Notes: generated by a model not told the origin, from the sequence alone. DNA of 64,000 nt from Enchytraeus crypticus (GCA_905160935.1 CAJHZI010000423.1:1871501-1935500); one strand, 5' to 3'; positions 47,010 to 59,861 are shown, counted from the stretch's first letter. Numbers and translations: made by a program.

Positions 47010-48600
47010 TACTTTTTCATTAACTCAATCTACTCCCAGTCAATCCCTGTTCTACTTGATCTTTTGGCTGCCTTCGACACCACTGATCATAGAATTCTCA
47101 TCAGCAGACTTAAAAAGTGATTTGGTAGGCCTATCTCATCTCCTCCTATCTTTCTCGTCGCACTCAATCTGTTGTTAGAGATAATGAATTCTCCCCTGAA
47201 CTACCTCTTCTTCGTGGTGTACCCCAAGGATCTGTTCTCCCTCTACTCTACCCCACTCAGTTATGTTTTAGACAATGCTTCAATAAAATTTAACTTCTAT
47301 GCAGATTATACACAGCTGTACATCTCATTTTCCAGCTCAGATTCTGATTTGAAATTGTAACACATTTCATATGTTTTTGACAAAGCTTATTCATGGTTTT
47401 TGCTTCATTAGTCTCTCTGTCAATCCTTCTAAAACGAATATCTTTTAATCGGCACCCCCCCCCCAGCAAAGAACAAAAGTAGCCAATTCTTCCATTTTTT
47501 CCAAATCTTGCTCTCACTCCTATTGCCAAGGTTAAAAGCCATGGTGTCATATTTGATAGAAAATCTCATAGCTTATTCGGCGGGATTTAGCGCACTTGCT
47601 TTAGTTGCGCGTCAATTATCGAAGTTAAGCTAAATCGACTTTGGTTAGTACTTTGTGGGGGACCAACCTGGAAGACTGAGTGTTGACAGCTTATGAAAGA
47701 AGAAATCCCAGGGTGATGGAAGGTTATTCTTAAATCTGCGCTGGCTGCAATTGATGCGCCATCAGAAGGCAACGATTACTAATAACCATGGAGAGGAAGG
47801 AGGAAATGGGCCTTAAACAAGCATCAGTGCTTCCTGACTCAGTGTGCCGTTATATTGTTATATCTCATCTGTCTGTCGTTCACCTTTCTTCCAGATCCGT
47901 CAAATCAGACAGATACGGTCATCTCATGATAAAAATTCATCCATAATTCTTGCTAACTCAAAAGCTCATTCTAAACTTGACTACTGTAATTCATTTCTAT
48001 ATGGCTTACCTTCTTCTTATCTCATGCGTTTGCAACGCATTCAGAATTCTCTAGCACGTGTTGTCTGTCGATCCTCAAGGCTTCAGGCCACCTCTAGTTT
48101 CTTGCTTAACAACCTTCATTGGCTTCCTGTGGTTCAAAGAATTAAGTATAAAATTGCTCTGTTAACTTTCAAACACTTCTCTTTGGTAAATCTTCTTACC
48201 TTTCTGATCTCATAATCCAATATCAACCTTCTCGTAAGCTTCGTTCTTCCGATGCCAACTTTTAAAAATTCCTAATATTCTCACTTCGTTAGGTAGACGT
48301 TCTTTTTCTTTCCCCTCCCACTGTGTTGAACTCTCTGCCTCCTGATCTTCGCTCATGTTCTACTACTTCCACTTTCCATTGTAGGTTGAAAACACATCTC
48401 TTCCCACCATAGATATTTTTCATCTTGCCTCACGGTTCTTTTTATCACCGGACCTGCACCGTTTAGGATCTTTGTCTTTCTCTTCAGCACGTGTTTTTCA
48501 GATCATTGGGGCGAATCGATTTGAAGTGACACGTGATGGGGGACGTTCCTGAGATCATCTTTGTATGAGGAAACGAACGTTAAACCAATATTATTTTTTT
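47010..48600 (+). mobile_element. L2/CR1-like LINE, unit 2-specific
   Basis: Broken RT pieces, including YADYTQLYISFSSSDSDL (a YADY variant of the catalytic box), KSHGVIFD, CRSPFFQIRQIRQIR, SKLDYCNSFLYGLPSSYL and NLHWLPVVQRIKYKIALLTF. The tail GATCATCTTTGTATGAGG and GTTAAACCAATATTATT ends it at about 48,598. A 5S-derived SINE interrupts it (47,578-47,793). Unit 1 lacks it. Confidence 0.85.
47578..47793 (+). mobile_element. 5S rRNA-derived SINE, best copy
   Basis: 216 bp inside the LINE. 47,582 onward reads GGGATTTAGCGCACTT. 47,621-47,692 is 5S-like: GAAGTTAAGCTAAATCGAC, GGTTAGTACTTTGTGGGGG, ACCAACCTGGAAGACTGAG and TGTTGACAGCTT. The 3' part, not 5S-like, includes GGGTGATGGAAGG, CTGGCTGCAATTGATGCGCC and GCAACGATTACTAAT. 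The order and spacing fit the A, intermediate and C promoter blocks of 5S genes. It is inserted after the LINE copy, so it is comparatively young. Confidence 0.8.
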
Positions 48601-48601
48601 T

Positions 48602-48760
48602 CGTCAACATTTGACAGGAAGAAAAGTAACGGAAAACAAATCAAAAAGCACTAACATAAAAGTATAATCAAAGTAGACATCATAGTAAATCGAAATAAAA
48701 GCACCAATTAGACAGCTAGAGGTAAAGTTAATAAAGTCAATAAGTTTAATAAAACCTCGT
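48602..48760 (-). mobile_element. LINE 3' fragment (same family as 27,894-29,010)
   Basis: CGTCAACATTTGACAGGAAG and the following purine-rich 3' UTR match 27,912-28,000. Confidence 0.5.
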
Positions 48761-49244
48761 AGTATCAAAGGCTTTCAACGGTTGAATACATCAACTCAAA
48801 CTGTGAGTATGTGAAGAAAATAACAAAACAAAATCGAACTCACATCCATAAATACAAAATAAGCCAATACACATTTTTATTTCTAGACAAACCTGTGTAA
48901 TTTCATGCTACAAAATATGAAAGAGTACAAATCATAAATTATCATTCAGCAATATAACCAATCAATTTTCAGCTAATATTGGACAAACTTTTAAATTTTA
49001 AAAAAATAAACTTAAAAATCATATTCTCTAAAATATAAACATTACTTTGTTTAAATTTGAAATTAGGATTAATTCTTTAGACTTTATTCTGCCAGTACGT
49101 TGTGATAAAACAAAGAAGAGAAGTAATAGATTAGCCATTATAATTCTACTCCTAAGTTTCCACCTCTTACCTCTTTCGTTGACTATGTAAGAGTCTATAT
49201 TATAATATCATTACTATTACAAACTTTGCGTTTGTAATAGTAAT

Positions 49245-49925
49245 ACCATTACTATTACAAACGCAAAAGTTAAGTAGAAGGTAAACCATACTGCAATTCA
49301 TTGCTGTATGGTTTACCTTCTTCTCCTCTCATGCGTTTGCAACGCCTTTAAAATACTCTAGCACGTGTTGTCTGTCGATCCTCGAGGCTTCAGGCCACCT
49401 CTAATTCCCTGCTTAACAACCTTCATTGGCTTTCTGTAGTTCAAAGAATTAAGTGTAAAATTGCTCTTTTAACTTTCAAAACACACCTTTTTGATAAACC
49501 TTCTTACCTTTCTGATCTCCTAATCTAATATCAACCTTCTCGTAAGCTTCGTTCTTCTGATACTAAACTGCTCAAAATTCCTAATATTCTCACTTCGTTA
49601 GGTAGACGTTCATTTTCTTTCTCCGCTTCTACTGTTTGGAACTCTCTGCCTCCTGATCTTCGCTCATGTTCTACTACTTCCACTTCCCGTTGTAAGTTGA
49701 AAACACATCTCTTCCCACCATAGATTTTATTTCATCTTGCCTGACTGTTTTTTGATCACCGGACCGGCACTGTTTAGGATCTTTTATTTCTCTGCAGCAC
49801 GTGTTTTTTCAAATCATTTGGGGTGAATCGATTCGTAGTGACATGTGATGGGGGACGTCCCTGACATCATCCTTGTATGAGGAAACGAACGTTAAACCTT
49901 TATTATTATTATTATTATTAATTTT
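49245..49925 (+). mobile_element. L2/CR1-like LINE 3' part, unit 2-specific
   Basis: Matches 47,990-48,600 closely; it ends CCTGACATCATCCTTGTATG, AGGAAACGAACGTTAAACC, (TTA)n. A 14-bp inverted repeat with a 7-bp loop (49,210-49,244) lies at its 5' junction. Unit 1 is uninterrupted at about 16,725-16,745. Confidence 0.8.
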
Positions 49926-50406
49926 TGCTGCGTTGACTATAAAATAAATTAATAATGCGTGCATGTTTATTCCGGAATGATTTAAAACTCCTTTAGCAGA
50001 TAAGTTAATCAATGGTTAATTGGATGGTTAGTTAAGATGGCTAATCAGCACTTTGGTTGCGCCATTATCAGTAAAACTCGGAGATTCTAACTTTTGCAAA
50101 TGCAAATTGCGAGAATCTGAGCAAAATATTGAGCTTTTTAAGCCAGACTACTCCTGCTCATTGATCCTAGTTAATATTAAATTGTCAGCTAAAGTAAATT
50201 CTAATACGAATCTAGTAGGATTATAAAATAGTGGATTGTTAGAGCAATCTTTCCCTAATAAATACTAGTTCTTACGCGTCGTAACTACAAGTAGATCTAA
50301 ATCAATTATCGATTTCTATCTACAGAGAAATAAAGTAAGAAAACTATTGCACCAGAATATATTTTCCATTTATTTTTAATAATTCGATACTACACCACAA
50401 AATGCT

Positions 50407-51112
50407 AAATGCTATGTTGAGAACTTGAAATTACGCATATATAATTAATGTATTATTAATTATTATGGATATTATTAACTTTTTAATCATCCTTGTTTGT
50501 TATGGGCCAGGCAGTGGTCAAACTGCAGAGTAATTGAATCTGATTGGTCAGCCAACAAATGACCAAGCGTCACCTGCGGTAGAATACTTGCAGATTCGTG
50601 GAAGAGAGACATTAAATTTGTGGTGGAGAGACGGGCAAGTCCGCACGGAGAAGGCCGAGGGCCGAAACCGTAGTAGAAGCTGGAGTATTGATATTTTAGG
50701 GATTGTATATTTAAATCTTACATTCAGTTGTATGTCGTAGTGTTAGTTTATATGGAGTTGTAGTGTTGTTATTATCGACTATTGTGTTGTGAGGCAATAT
50801 TAAAAATCTGTGTCTTGACTTCGATGTATAATAAGTTAAGGATTAACGACAGAAATTCCCACAACTATGACAGATTGAACTCCTACACACATCTGAGATA
50901 TATCATAAGTTAAGAATTAATCACAGAGATTCTCATAACTATGACAGATCGAACTCCTATACATCCCTCAGAAATACAATCTCTGGTGTATTAGTTAGAA
51001 CATACCTAGGCATTCAATTTCAGTCATGGACCGAACAAACGTTCTATGCTTAATTCTAACGGACAATTACGAGACCGAAGGCAGCATCAGCGACACGAGT
51101 TCCTTATAGATA
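50407..51112. mobile_element. Unclassified 0.7-kb insertion in intron of A'
   Basis: Present only in unit 2, starting 6 bases after the Ig 3 donor boundary on the intron side. It contains a tandem pair of about 75 bp (50,828-50,980, with AACTATGACAGATTGAACTCC in each, one base varied). No clear terminal repeats or duplicated target were found. An open frame at 50,534-50,740 is not recognised. Confidence 0.6.
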
Positions 51113-53120
51113 CATACCTACGAAGGTTTGATTACAGAAGTCACTGTCTTCGACGGCAGCCATGCACACAAAGCGAGATCCCGGAGTAGCGAATTCTGCC
51201 GTTAGTCTACTCGTGTTGGGCATAATCTGATCAGGATTGTTCACATTTTTCCATGTGATATTTTAAGGAGCCGGATTGCCACTAGTCTCGCAGTCAATAG
51301 GCCTAATCTAATAGGATATCGCAAACTAATCTCTCTTTTCCACAACTGAGGTACCCTACCAGTTTACGGTCACGACGTTTGTAATGGAAATGATATAAAT
51401 TAAACTTAATATAATCATTTGCGGCCGGCAGGTTTTTTTCCTAAAGAATTTCTATACGAAAAAATTTAATTATATTGGATAATTAATCAATTCACAGGAC
51501 ATACTATGTGTAAACCAGTAACTATTTGTTAAATACAAATTCTAGTTACAGTTATACTAGTGTGTAGGCCTACAGTAGCTATCGTAGTTAAATCATGAAC
51601 ATTTTATGTTGCAATAGTCTCATCAGTCATGGTTTAAAAGAACAGCATACGTGTCTATTGATCATGTAGTAAATCTCAAGGTAATATCTTACAACAAAAT
51701 TCATATTGCAAAACGTTTCAATTTAGGCCCACTTTTGATCCATTGTAAGAAATATCAAAGTATACTTTTAAATGAAAATTTACTTTAAAAATTAAAATAA
51801 TTGAAACTTCGATTAAAATTGTTGTGAATTTTTCTGACTCCGTTGTAACTTAGAGCTATTCGAAGTACATACAAGAAAAATTGAGTCGGACGCGTCACCA
51901 AAATTAAAACTGCAAATCACTTCAGATCCATCTAAGTCCGATTCAAATTTTAGATCAAGCGTACAATTGATGTTATCGTTGGTGGTATCCATAACGTCGA
52001 ATCCTTTCAGAGTTGTCCTGTTGGATAAAGCAAAGGCCCAGGACGGTGAAACGTTTCCACGATATCAAATTCTACAAGAGAAACGAATCACTTCTCCATC
52101 TCGCAGTGATTTTGATAGGTTCGATTCCACAGTCAGCGGACATTTATCTGAATTAAAATCAACTAAATACTATTTAATCAATTAACTACCATTTAATCAA
52201 CTAAATAGTAGTTAACAATATTTAGTCAACTAATACTATTTAATAAACTAAATATTATTTAATCAACTAAATACTATGTAATTAACTAAATACTGTTTAA
52301 TCCACTAAATATTACTTAGGGATGGCGATACAGGTTCCAGAGAAACAACTGAATTTTTGAAATCATTGTTAATTCAAGTATGCAGTAGACATACCTGTAA
52401 GAAAATGATAGAGAAACGAAGAAGATCTACCTGAATCAAAAAGGTTCTACTAAGACTTCAGTATTTAAAACTCTTAACACAACTAAATATTTATGTACAA
52501 TTACTAATTATATGAAGCTTCAATTATCCGTAAACTGACGACTTGTTGCTAAAGCTTATCTTGCACAAAATGATAATTTGAGCTGTAGCAGTTTCTGAAC
52601 CCGACCCCCCCGTCCCTGTTGGCGCATACGAACTCTCCAGCCAATAAATCACTTTGGTTAAATATGACTCCAGTCCTTGTGTGCAAATCGTAATTCAATG
52701 TCGATCCACTACGGTAAGCATTCAAACTGAATAGGTCATTATAGGGTATTTTCAAAGTACTGTCTTCAAATATAGTTCTTGTGCCTCCACTGGAATAAAT
52801 TTACTCCATTTTACGGGCAGGCCCGGGTTATCAGTTGAGCATGTGAGATTGAATCCATTGCCTTCCCGCTCAACCTTACTGGATGGTCGAGTACCCAAAG
52901 AACCATCCAGAACAGAAAAGATAGTGCAACGATTTTGTCGTAACCACTTTTCACAAATTCACAGACGAAATGCTAAAACTGATGGCTAATAGCTATAAAA
53001 TATTTCAAATCTTCAGTGATACGAGTGACTTACATGCAGTGATCAAATGTTTCCTATATTACAAATTATTACGAAATGATTAACTCATCTCTATGAGTTC
53101 ACAAGCCTTATTTAAACATT

Positions 53121-53245
53121 GCCTGTGCTAGTGGCGATGTCGGTAAGATATTCGATCAGCATATGTGAGGTTCAAATCCTGGACTCGCCTGACACTGACA
53201 TCGCTTTCGAGTGAGGAAACTGACGTTAACATTAGCTTTAGCTTT
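53121..53245 (+). mobile_element. tRNA-derived SINE, well preserved
   Basis: The A-box-like TGGCGATGTCGG, the exact B box GGTTCAAATCC in GAGGTTCAAATCCTGG, CTGACATCGCTTTCGAGTG, then GAGGAAACTGACGTTAAC and ATTAGCTTT. Confidence 0.85.
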
Positions 53246-53601
53246 TACATAAAATTTTAATTTCTACAAAACGTGTCAGAGAGGGGTTAGCACTGAATTT
53301 GAACTATGAATCTACTGATCCAAATAGGATAACAGAGAAAAGACTTAGACACAAAATAACTTTTAAAAATTGACTGTTTTCAGAGGTTCTTGAGGACCTC
53401 TGATGCAATGGATGCAGATGGGATACTCAATGCGGCCAGGTAGGTAAGGTATATAAATTTTTTGATTCGCATAGTTACACACATGATATACAGCATGTGC
53501 TACATAGTTTCCTTTCTTAGTCGGTGTTTTTGTACTTTTCGTTATTTCCTCCAATCCTCTCCATAGTTATCAGTAATCGTTGCCTTTTTTAGGCCGCACA
53601 G

Positions 53602-53775
53602 TAGGCGCATCAATTGCAGCCAGCGAGCGCAGATTTAAGAATAGTCTTCAACAGCCTCGGGATTTTTCTTTCAAAGCTGTCAACACTCGATCTTCCAAGG
53701 TGGTCACCCACATAGTACTAACCGGCGCGATGGAGCTTAACTTTGCTCAATTTACGTGCAGCTTAGTAGCTACGG
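53602..53775 (-). mobile_element. 5S rRNA-derived SINE (unit 2)
   Basis: Counterpart of 19,511-19,685, truncated at its 5' end by the deletion that removed about 3.4 kb. It keeps CCGGTTAGTACTATGTGGG, TGACCACCTTGGAAGATCG and AGTGTTGACAGCTTTGA on minus. Confidence 0.72.
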
Positions 53776-53879
53776 ATCCTGTTACTGGCTGTGTAAAATT
53801 CGGTAAACGCAGTAAATACTTATCACAAATAGCACAAAGCGTCAAGCAAATAATGATTTCAATATCGTAATGTTACATT

Positions 53880-54945
53880 CAACCTACGCGTGTAGCGTCC
53901 GGGGCTCTGGAGATTAGACCAACCGCAAATTGTACGTGTCATAAGAGGCGAAGCGACTACTTTGACGTTATTCTGTACAGCATAACAATAATTAGAGTTA
54001 TACTGTCGTCCGCGACAACATCGAACACTATTGAGACAAAACCAAGTCGCTGAGTAAAAAGAAGGTACAAAGCAGTGAGCATTCCAAAATCCAGAAAACC
54101 AGGCGATGGTAAAAGGATTTAAAGAAGAGAATGTTTGCTTTCTGGTAGAAATTCATGACCACTGGATGGAAAAGAGATACTCAAACCAAGAATTCCGAAG
54201 AGTGGTTAGAAAAGAATTTCAGATCTGCGGTGCAGCATGCAGGAAAACAATTTGAGAGCTTTTTTCTTGAACGAAGGCTATAAATCTCGCAAGTATAATT
54301 AATTTTGAAATCAGAGTAGGTCTAACAGAAGGTTGCATAACTTTAATCAACTGAGACACAACTTTGTCCCAGAATGATTATGGACTTATAGCGTAACGAA
54401 GCCTGCATGTAAATGATACTCTGTTTGTCTTTAGTGCAATGACTTTAAAGTAGGTTTAACATGTGAGTACTTTGAACTAGAAAGATTTGCTCTCGCAAGA
54501 CAATTCTGAACAATCTACAACTGATCAATCTCACAGTCAGGAATAATAAAAAACAAGGACTTGGAGTAGTCCAATCTTGATTGCGAAAGAGCTTCACGGA
54601 TTCTAGCAGCGGTCTCACATGACAAATATGGACGCATTCGACGAAGATTACGGATAAGGAAGAAAATTAAGATGCATGAAAGTTTGGTTATATGTTCATC
54701 GAAGGTCAGGTGGAAAATCGTGGATTACACCGAGATTTCCCACTGAAGAAACGGGTGCTATTGTAATATCAGAAGATAGCGAAAGAGTTTTCAAATTAAA
54801 GACTTTCAAAATAGCATACAAATATGATATGATATCTTGGAGCCTGTGGCTATGTCGGTAAGACATTCGACCGCTGATCAGTATGTGCGATGTTCAGGTA
54901 CTGACATCGCTTTCGAGTGAGGAAACTGACGTTAGCATTAGCCAA
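53880..54945. other. SINE head, unrecognised stretch, tRNA-SINE
   Basis: 53,890-53,950 is the GCGTCCGGGGCTCTGGAGAT head. 54,050-54,790 holds short broken frames that I do not recognise. 54,838-54,945 is a tRNA-derived SINE (TGGCTATGTCGGTAAGAC, then GAGGAAACTGACGTTAGC), internally shortened around the B box. Confidence 0.5.
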
Positions 54946-55036
54946 TGGCGACTAAGCAAAAACTTAAAAAAGCAACGGAAACCACCTCTAACGTCACATA
55001 ATTCACAGGCTACGCGATACATTAGATAAAGGATTT

Positions 55037-55392
55037 TGTTAGAAAATTAGAAGCGTTGGAAATGTGGACATGGAAAAGAATGGAAAACATTAGCTGGACC
55101 AAAAAGTAACAAATGAAGAAGTCTTGAAGAGAGTGTGTACAGAGAGACAGTTGATAAATGTATTAAGAAATAGGAAGACGAATTGGATAGGACAGATTCA
55201 AAGGGGAGATAGTTTACTATAGGAGGCCATAGAAGGTAGAATGGAAGGAAAGAGAAGCAGAGGAAGACGGACATTCGTTTGTGGACATGTAGAGGAAAAT
55301 GGAAGAAATAGAACAGTGCAGGCATTATATACCATTATACCATGGAACTGCCAGTAAGCAGTGCACTGAGAGTGAGAAAGAGAGATAGATAC
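55037..55392 (+). mobile_element. RTE-like LINE, 3' end (unit 2)
   Basis: Counterpart of 24,297-24,660; it ends CATGGAACTGCCAGTAAGCA, GTGCACTGAGAGTGAGAAAG. Confidence 0.65.
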
Positions 55393-56334
55393 ATTAACTA
55401 GAAGATGCTACACATTCAACCTTTCAACAAAAATTGTTAAAAGTCCACACACGACTGTGAAACAAGAGATGTACTATTAGCATTGGAAACCCCCACAAGT
55501 AGCTAGACAACATAAAGGCCTATTTAAATCTGTATTCTGTAGTAGTGCGAATGAAACAAAATAGGTCAATTTAGTGGCGTTTTTACTTTTTAAACGGTTG
55601 ATATTATCCATGTTATTGTATTCTTCAAATTCTTGCAAAATTGCTATATGCTCTTTCGAAATACACAAAATCGCTCTTATTTAAACTTTTCAGGTCGAAA
55701 CTGATTCAGAATGGGAATTCAGCGAATAAGCTTAGTTGACATGCTTTCACATGTTCTTATTCAGTTAGATGCTTTAAGTGCAGCCATGCAGTAACTATCA
55801 TTATTTAGCAACAATAATTAAAAGTCGAGTAATGTAAAGCTAGTTAAGCCTATCATTTACTGTAGAATACAACCTCGTTAAAATCAAGCAGTGAAGTTTT
55901 ACTGTACGATATATTGTGCTGTATAGTTAAAACAAAAGTTTTAAGCTAAGATAATTTAAGCAGAAGTTCTGTTTCCGTAACTGGTTCCAATATCAGCAAG
56001 GAAAGGGCTGAGATTTGGATTCAAGCAAATGAATCTATGAATTCGTGCAAATGAATCTATACTTTCATGCAAGTAAATCTATGAATTCATGCAAATGAAC
56101 AAATACGATGCCAAATAAGCCTTCCAGATCATTATTTTATGATATGTAATGATCTATAAATAATAGCTATGGCAACTTATCTGAAGACCTATATTTATTA
56201 TAATAGGGAAAAATAGTTGTAAAAGTTTGAAAGAAGATATGTTTAACGAATGTAAGTCATAAAATTGTGATTTTACATTTTTTACAATATCTTCTTGGAA
56301 GAATGGGTATAAAAATATAATTTATAATAAATAT
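55393..56334. other. Shared unit sequence with empty hAT site
   Basis: Aligns to 24,890-25,700 and 26,794-26,830. The hAT-like element of unit 1 is absent at about 56,297-56,315. It includes the 22-bp repeat at 56,026-56,100. No gene. Confidence 0.6.
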
Positions 56335-58025
56335 ATTCGAAGTTTAGTGACGGGTTAATTCAAGTTATAAGAGGGCTCCATTTTGAAACCTCTTTTATTT
56401 TTAGTTTATATCTATGACATTGACATAGAAATTGTATCAAAATTTAGTAAATTTGTAGATGATTCTAAAGTAGCAAAGACAGTAAACAACATTGAAGATG
56501 CTAAGATTTTGAAGTATGATATAAAAATATTCCAGAACTGGTCTAGTGATTGGCTAATGGAGTTCAATACTGAGAAATGTAGAGACATGCATATAGGAAA
56601 AAATAATTTAGGAATTGATTATACATTAAACCATATAAAATTAACTCCATAAACAGTGAGAGGGATTTAGGAGTGAATGCCAGTCTGTGGATAGCTCTTT
56701 TAAATTTAGTGAAAATTGTAATAAAGATGTAAATAGTGATAATTGTGTATTAAGAATGATTAAAAGAACAATTGCAAGTAGAAATATATATATATATATT
56801 CTGATATTCTGGTAAGGCTACATAAAAAGCTCTTGTACGGCCCAAACTTGACTGCTGCATTCAGGCTTGGTGCCAATATCTTAAGAAAGATATCGACAAA
56901 ATTAGAAAGGGTACAAGCCAGAGCAACAAGGCTACTTTTTGACTGTCAAGAACTTCGTTATGAAAATAGATTAAAATACGTGGGATTAACCTCTTAAGTG
57001 AGAGAAGAGCTAGAGGAGATTTAGTAGAAGTTTTTAAAGTACTCAAAAGCTTCAGCAAAGTTAATCATAGTAATTGGTTTCATTTATCAAACAACAGAAA
57101 CACTAGGGGACATATTTATTAACTTAGTAAATTTACAAGTAGACTAGATTTAAGGGAATTGTTCGTTAGTAAGAGAGTTATAAATTCTTGTAACAGTTTG
57201 CCAAGCGAAGTTGTGGAAGTAGAATCAGTGAATTCTTGCAAAAATATTATAAATATAAGAACATGTAAATTAGATGCTACTACATGTTCAGTGTTATGTG
57301 TATATATTTGACATGTTGATATGAAGTTTGTATGATTTGATTTTTTTAAAAGTAGGCCTAATTAAGTATTTTACGATGTACAGATAGGTAAAATTAGACC
57401 TAAACAGAAATGGAAATTTTGAAATTTCATATAAATAGTTCTAGGCCTAGTTGGTTACTGGCTGTTTTTGGTAAATGTACTTGTATAATGTATTTTTCAG
57501 TCTTATATTGAACTACGAGATGTTGTTAAATCAATTGGTGTTAGTGCTTAGTGAGTGTTTAGTGAGTCTTAAACAAGCATTAATAGATCAGTTCGGTAAT
57601 TGAAAACATATTTTGTTGCATGTTAACATTGGTTTGTTTATGTTGACATCTGATACATATATTTACATGTAAATGTAATGGGTCTTCATTATAACTTCGT
57701 TATAATGCATGCATATCTTTATAATGGGTGTCAGAGTTAAATTATAAGTGTTAAGTTATTATTTAATTAATATCCGTATAGTAGGTTGTAAAGTAAATAG
57801 CATCTATAAAGAAAGCTTGTATTAGAAATTTTATGAGGGACTAGTACATTTCAATGGTATTCTATACAGTGTTTACGTTTTCTTGTCCACTGTTTACATT
57901 TGGTATCCCCGATGTTCTATTTATGGCTATTACCGAACAGATCTATTACTTCGTGACGCTGTACTGTTATATGATATTATGTTATGTTATGCTATGTTAT
58001 GTTATGTTATGTTATGTCATGTTAT
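56335..58025 (+). mobile_element. CR1-like LINE (unit 2 copy)
   Basis: 56,383-56,652 codes KFVDDSKVAKTVNNIED (FADD changed to FVDD) and NWSSDWLMEFNTEKC. Later pieces carry ARATRLLFDCQELRYENRL-like and RARGDLVEVFKVLKSFSK-like remnants with stops. The 3' UTR ends in (TTATG)n at 57,972-58,024. Confidence 0.85.
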
Positions 58026-58109
58026 AGCGCCAAGGTCAGCTGGAATGATGTAGGCCTATCTATACCTTGGGTGTTTTCACACTACACGTAATCACATACT
58101 TATAATTTT

Positions 58110-59027
58110 GAGACTTAATCTTTTACAATTATTTATTTAGAGTTTTTATAGGCATATACAGTTAACGTTACAGCCTACAGGCATTCAGAAACAATTGCGC
58201 TATGACTGGATATGCTACTTAAGTGGTCTTAAATGTTATAATCAATATAATGTAGCAAAATATTTTCGCTACCCAGAATTGAATTTAACTGAATCATGTT
58301 TATTTCACTTCAGGCAACATCATACGCAAGAAATACATGAAATGAAGTGAAAAATGGCACAAAAGTCACGAAAGCACTAAAATATGCCCTGAACATAGTC
58401 AAAATAAACCATATAAAGTAGGTAAAAGCTTACAGCAAATCAAGAAATTCAATCTATTGCTACATGCTTCGCAGTATCTCTGTACATTTCATCTTCACTT
58501 TAAACCCAGTTCAACTTGGGTCGAGATATAAATGGACCTTCTCCACCCCTCTCTGCCCCACACCAATTCAAAATCTTGTTCATTCGTTTTAGAAAATTTT
58601 GTAGCAATTTCTGGAGCCTAGGTGCTCAATAACTCAGTGCCCTTTCTGGCTTTGGTTTGGATATTAGTGCTTTAGTCACCTTCTACGACACGTGCAGTCA
58701 CCGGTTGATCTAGTCTTCAAACAACCCGGACGCAACGCGGGGATGCTATTACTTTATATATAGTACTAACATATCTAAATTTTTATTTGGCTCCCAAATT
58801 ATTACCGATTGGTCCTCTAGATGAAATGCGTGATGATATAGAACTTCTTATATTTTAGTCTCTTTTCCCGAGACGCCGCATAGAACTAAACTTTTGCTTT
58901 TTGGATCGGATTTTGCCCCAGTGACTGATTTTTGTGTGAAACGACTATAACACTCTGATTATGTTATATTTTGCTTGATCTTGTTACTACCGTTGTTATG
59001 ATTGCTTTTAGGTACTCTCTCTCTCTT

Positions 59028-59060
<33 letters not shown>
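58110..59060. other. Shared unit sequence; inverted SINE end; (CT)n
   Basis: Counterpart of 29,020-29,950 without the LINE. 58,495-58,640 is the inverted SINE 3' part; (CT)n at 59,017-59,060. Confidence 0.5.
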
Positions 59061-59062
<2 letters not shown>

Positions 59063-59530
59063 GTTCGCTGCCTACTGGCAGGTTCATGGGATATAACGCA
59101 TCCACTCTTCTCTATGTTCCGTTTTCCTCTTCATGTCCACAAACGAGTGGATCGTTAAATCACCTATAACATTCCTTTTGATGTACCGTTATTCATGGGG
59201 AATTCTGCTTATGATGAGGTGGGTCCTCTATGCCTTCCTCAGCTTCAACTAACATTTACTGGACAGGGCTTAAAATACCTGTTTACCCAAAAACCCCTGT
59301 TTAATCCTGTTTATCCTGTTGTACTCTATTAAACTGAGTTAAATTTGCTCAGATTAATTTTGCAAAATTGATATTTAATTTACGCAGATTAGATTGGTGT
59401 CATTCCAGTTGATATACTTACATTCGCATAGCTGAAAACTGTAAAGTATACCTGAAATACGAGAATTGAATGTTAATTTAAATTTACTTTCAGGTACAGT
59501 CTTTGTGATTTTTGACTATAGGAATTGACT

Positions 59531-59609
59531 ATGAATATGAGGAAACTAATATCTGGAAGACTTCTGAATTGTTTCATCTTCGTTATTTGGTGCAGGATTG
59601 TAGTTGGAG
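59531..59609 (+). CDS. Gene B' exon 1: signal peptide
   Basis: 79 bp, phase 1 exit at GGTAAC, as in gene B. Many residue differences from gene B inside the hydrophobic core, but the same overall pattern. Confidence 0.7.
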
Positions 59610-59791
59610 GTAACATTTTTACTGCTTGTGAAATTATATATTTTAGCTTATTATTTTATATAGATTTTATATTTTTGTTACATAGTTAAACTATGTATAT
59701 TTTATCCTTTCAACTATCGCTAAACTATCTGATATACCATCTTACACAATTTGATTTCTTAAACATAGTGTTTGCGTAAGTGCCACAAGAA

Positions 59792-59861
<70 letters not shown>

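Larger units (their letters stand above)
42468..52906 (-). pseudogene. Gene A': decayed copy of gene A
   Basis: Unit 2 copy of the three-Ig receptor. Exon remnants are at 52,565-52,906 (Ig 1), 51,839-52,147 (Ig 2), 51,118-51,355 (Ig 3) and 42,468-42,626 (transmembrane). Relative to gene A, the Ig 1 acceptor AG is GG, its donor GT is destroyed (GTGCAAG), and it has a 1-bp loss near 52,790 and a 1-bp gain in the C-run near 52,608. Ig 2 has a TGA at 52,065-52,067 and a Cys-to-Trp change near 52,040. Ig 3 has a 10-bp net insertion with a stop and a TAA at 51,263-51,265. Donors of Ig 2 and the transmembrane exon are weakened (GTCAGA, GTCTTG). The region holding possible tail exons of gene A is outside the duplication. 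Confidence 0.88.

Noticed and set aside
47621..47692. Functional 5S rRNA gene
   Set aside because: The A-block region is diverged, the same non-5S 3' sequence follows in several copies, and there is no T-run terminator at the 5S end.
53121..53200. Functional tRNA gene
   Set aside because: A and B boxes are present, but the acceptor stem does not pair and the same body and tail recur at many sites; it is a SINE.
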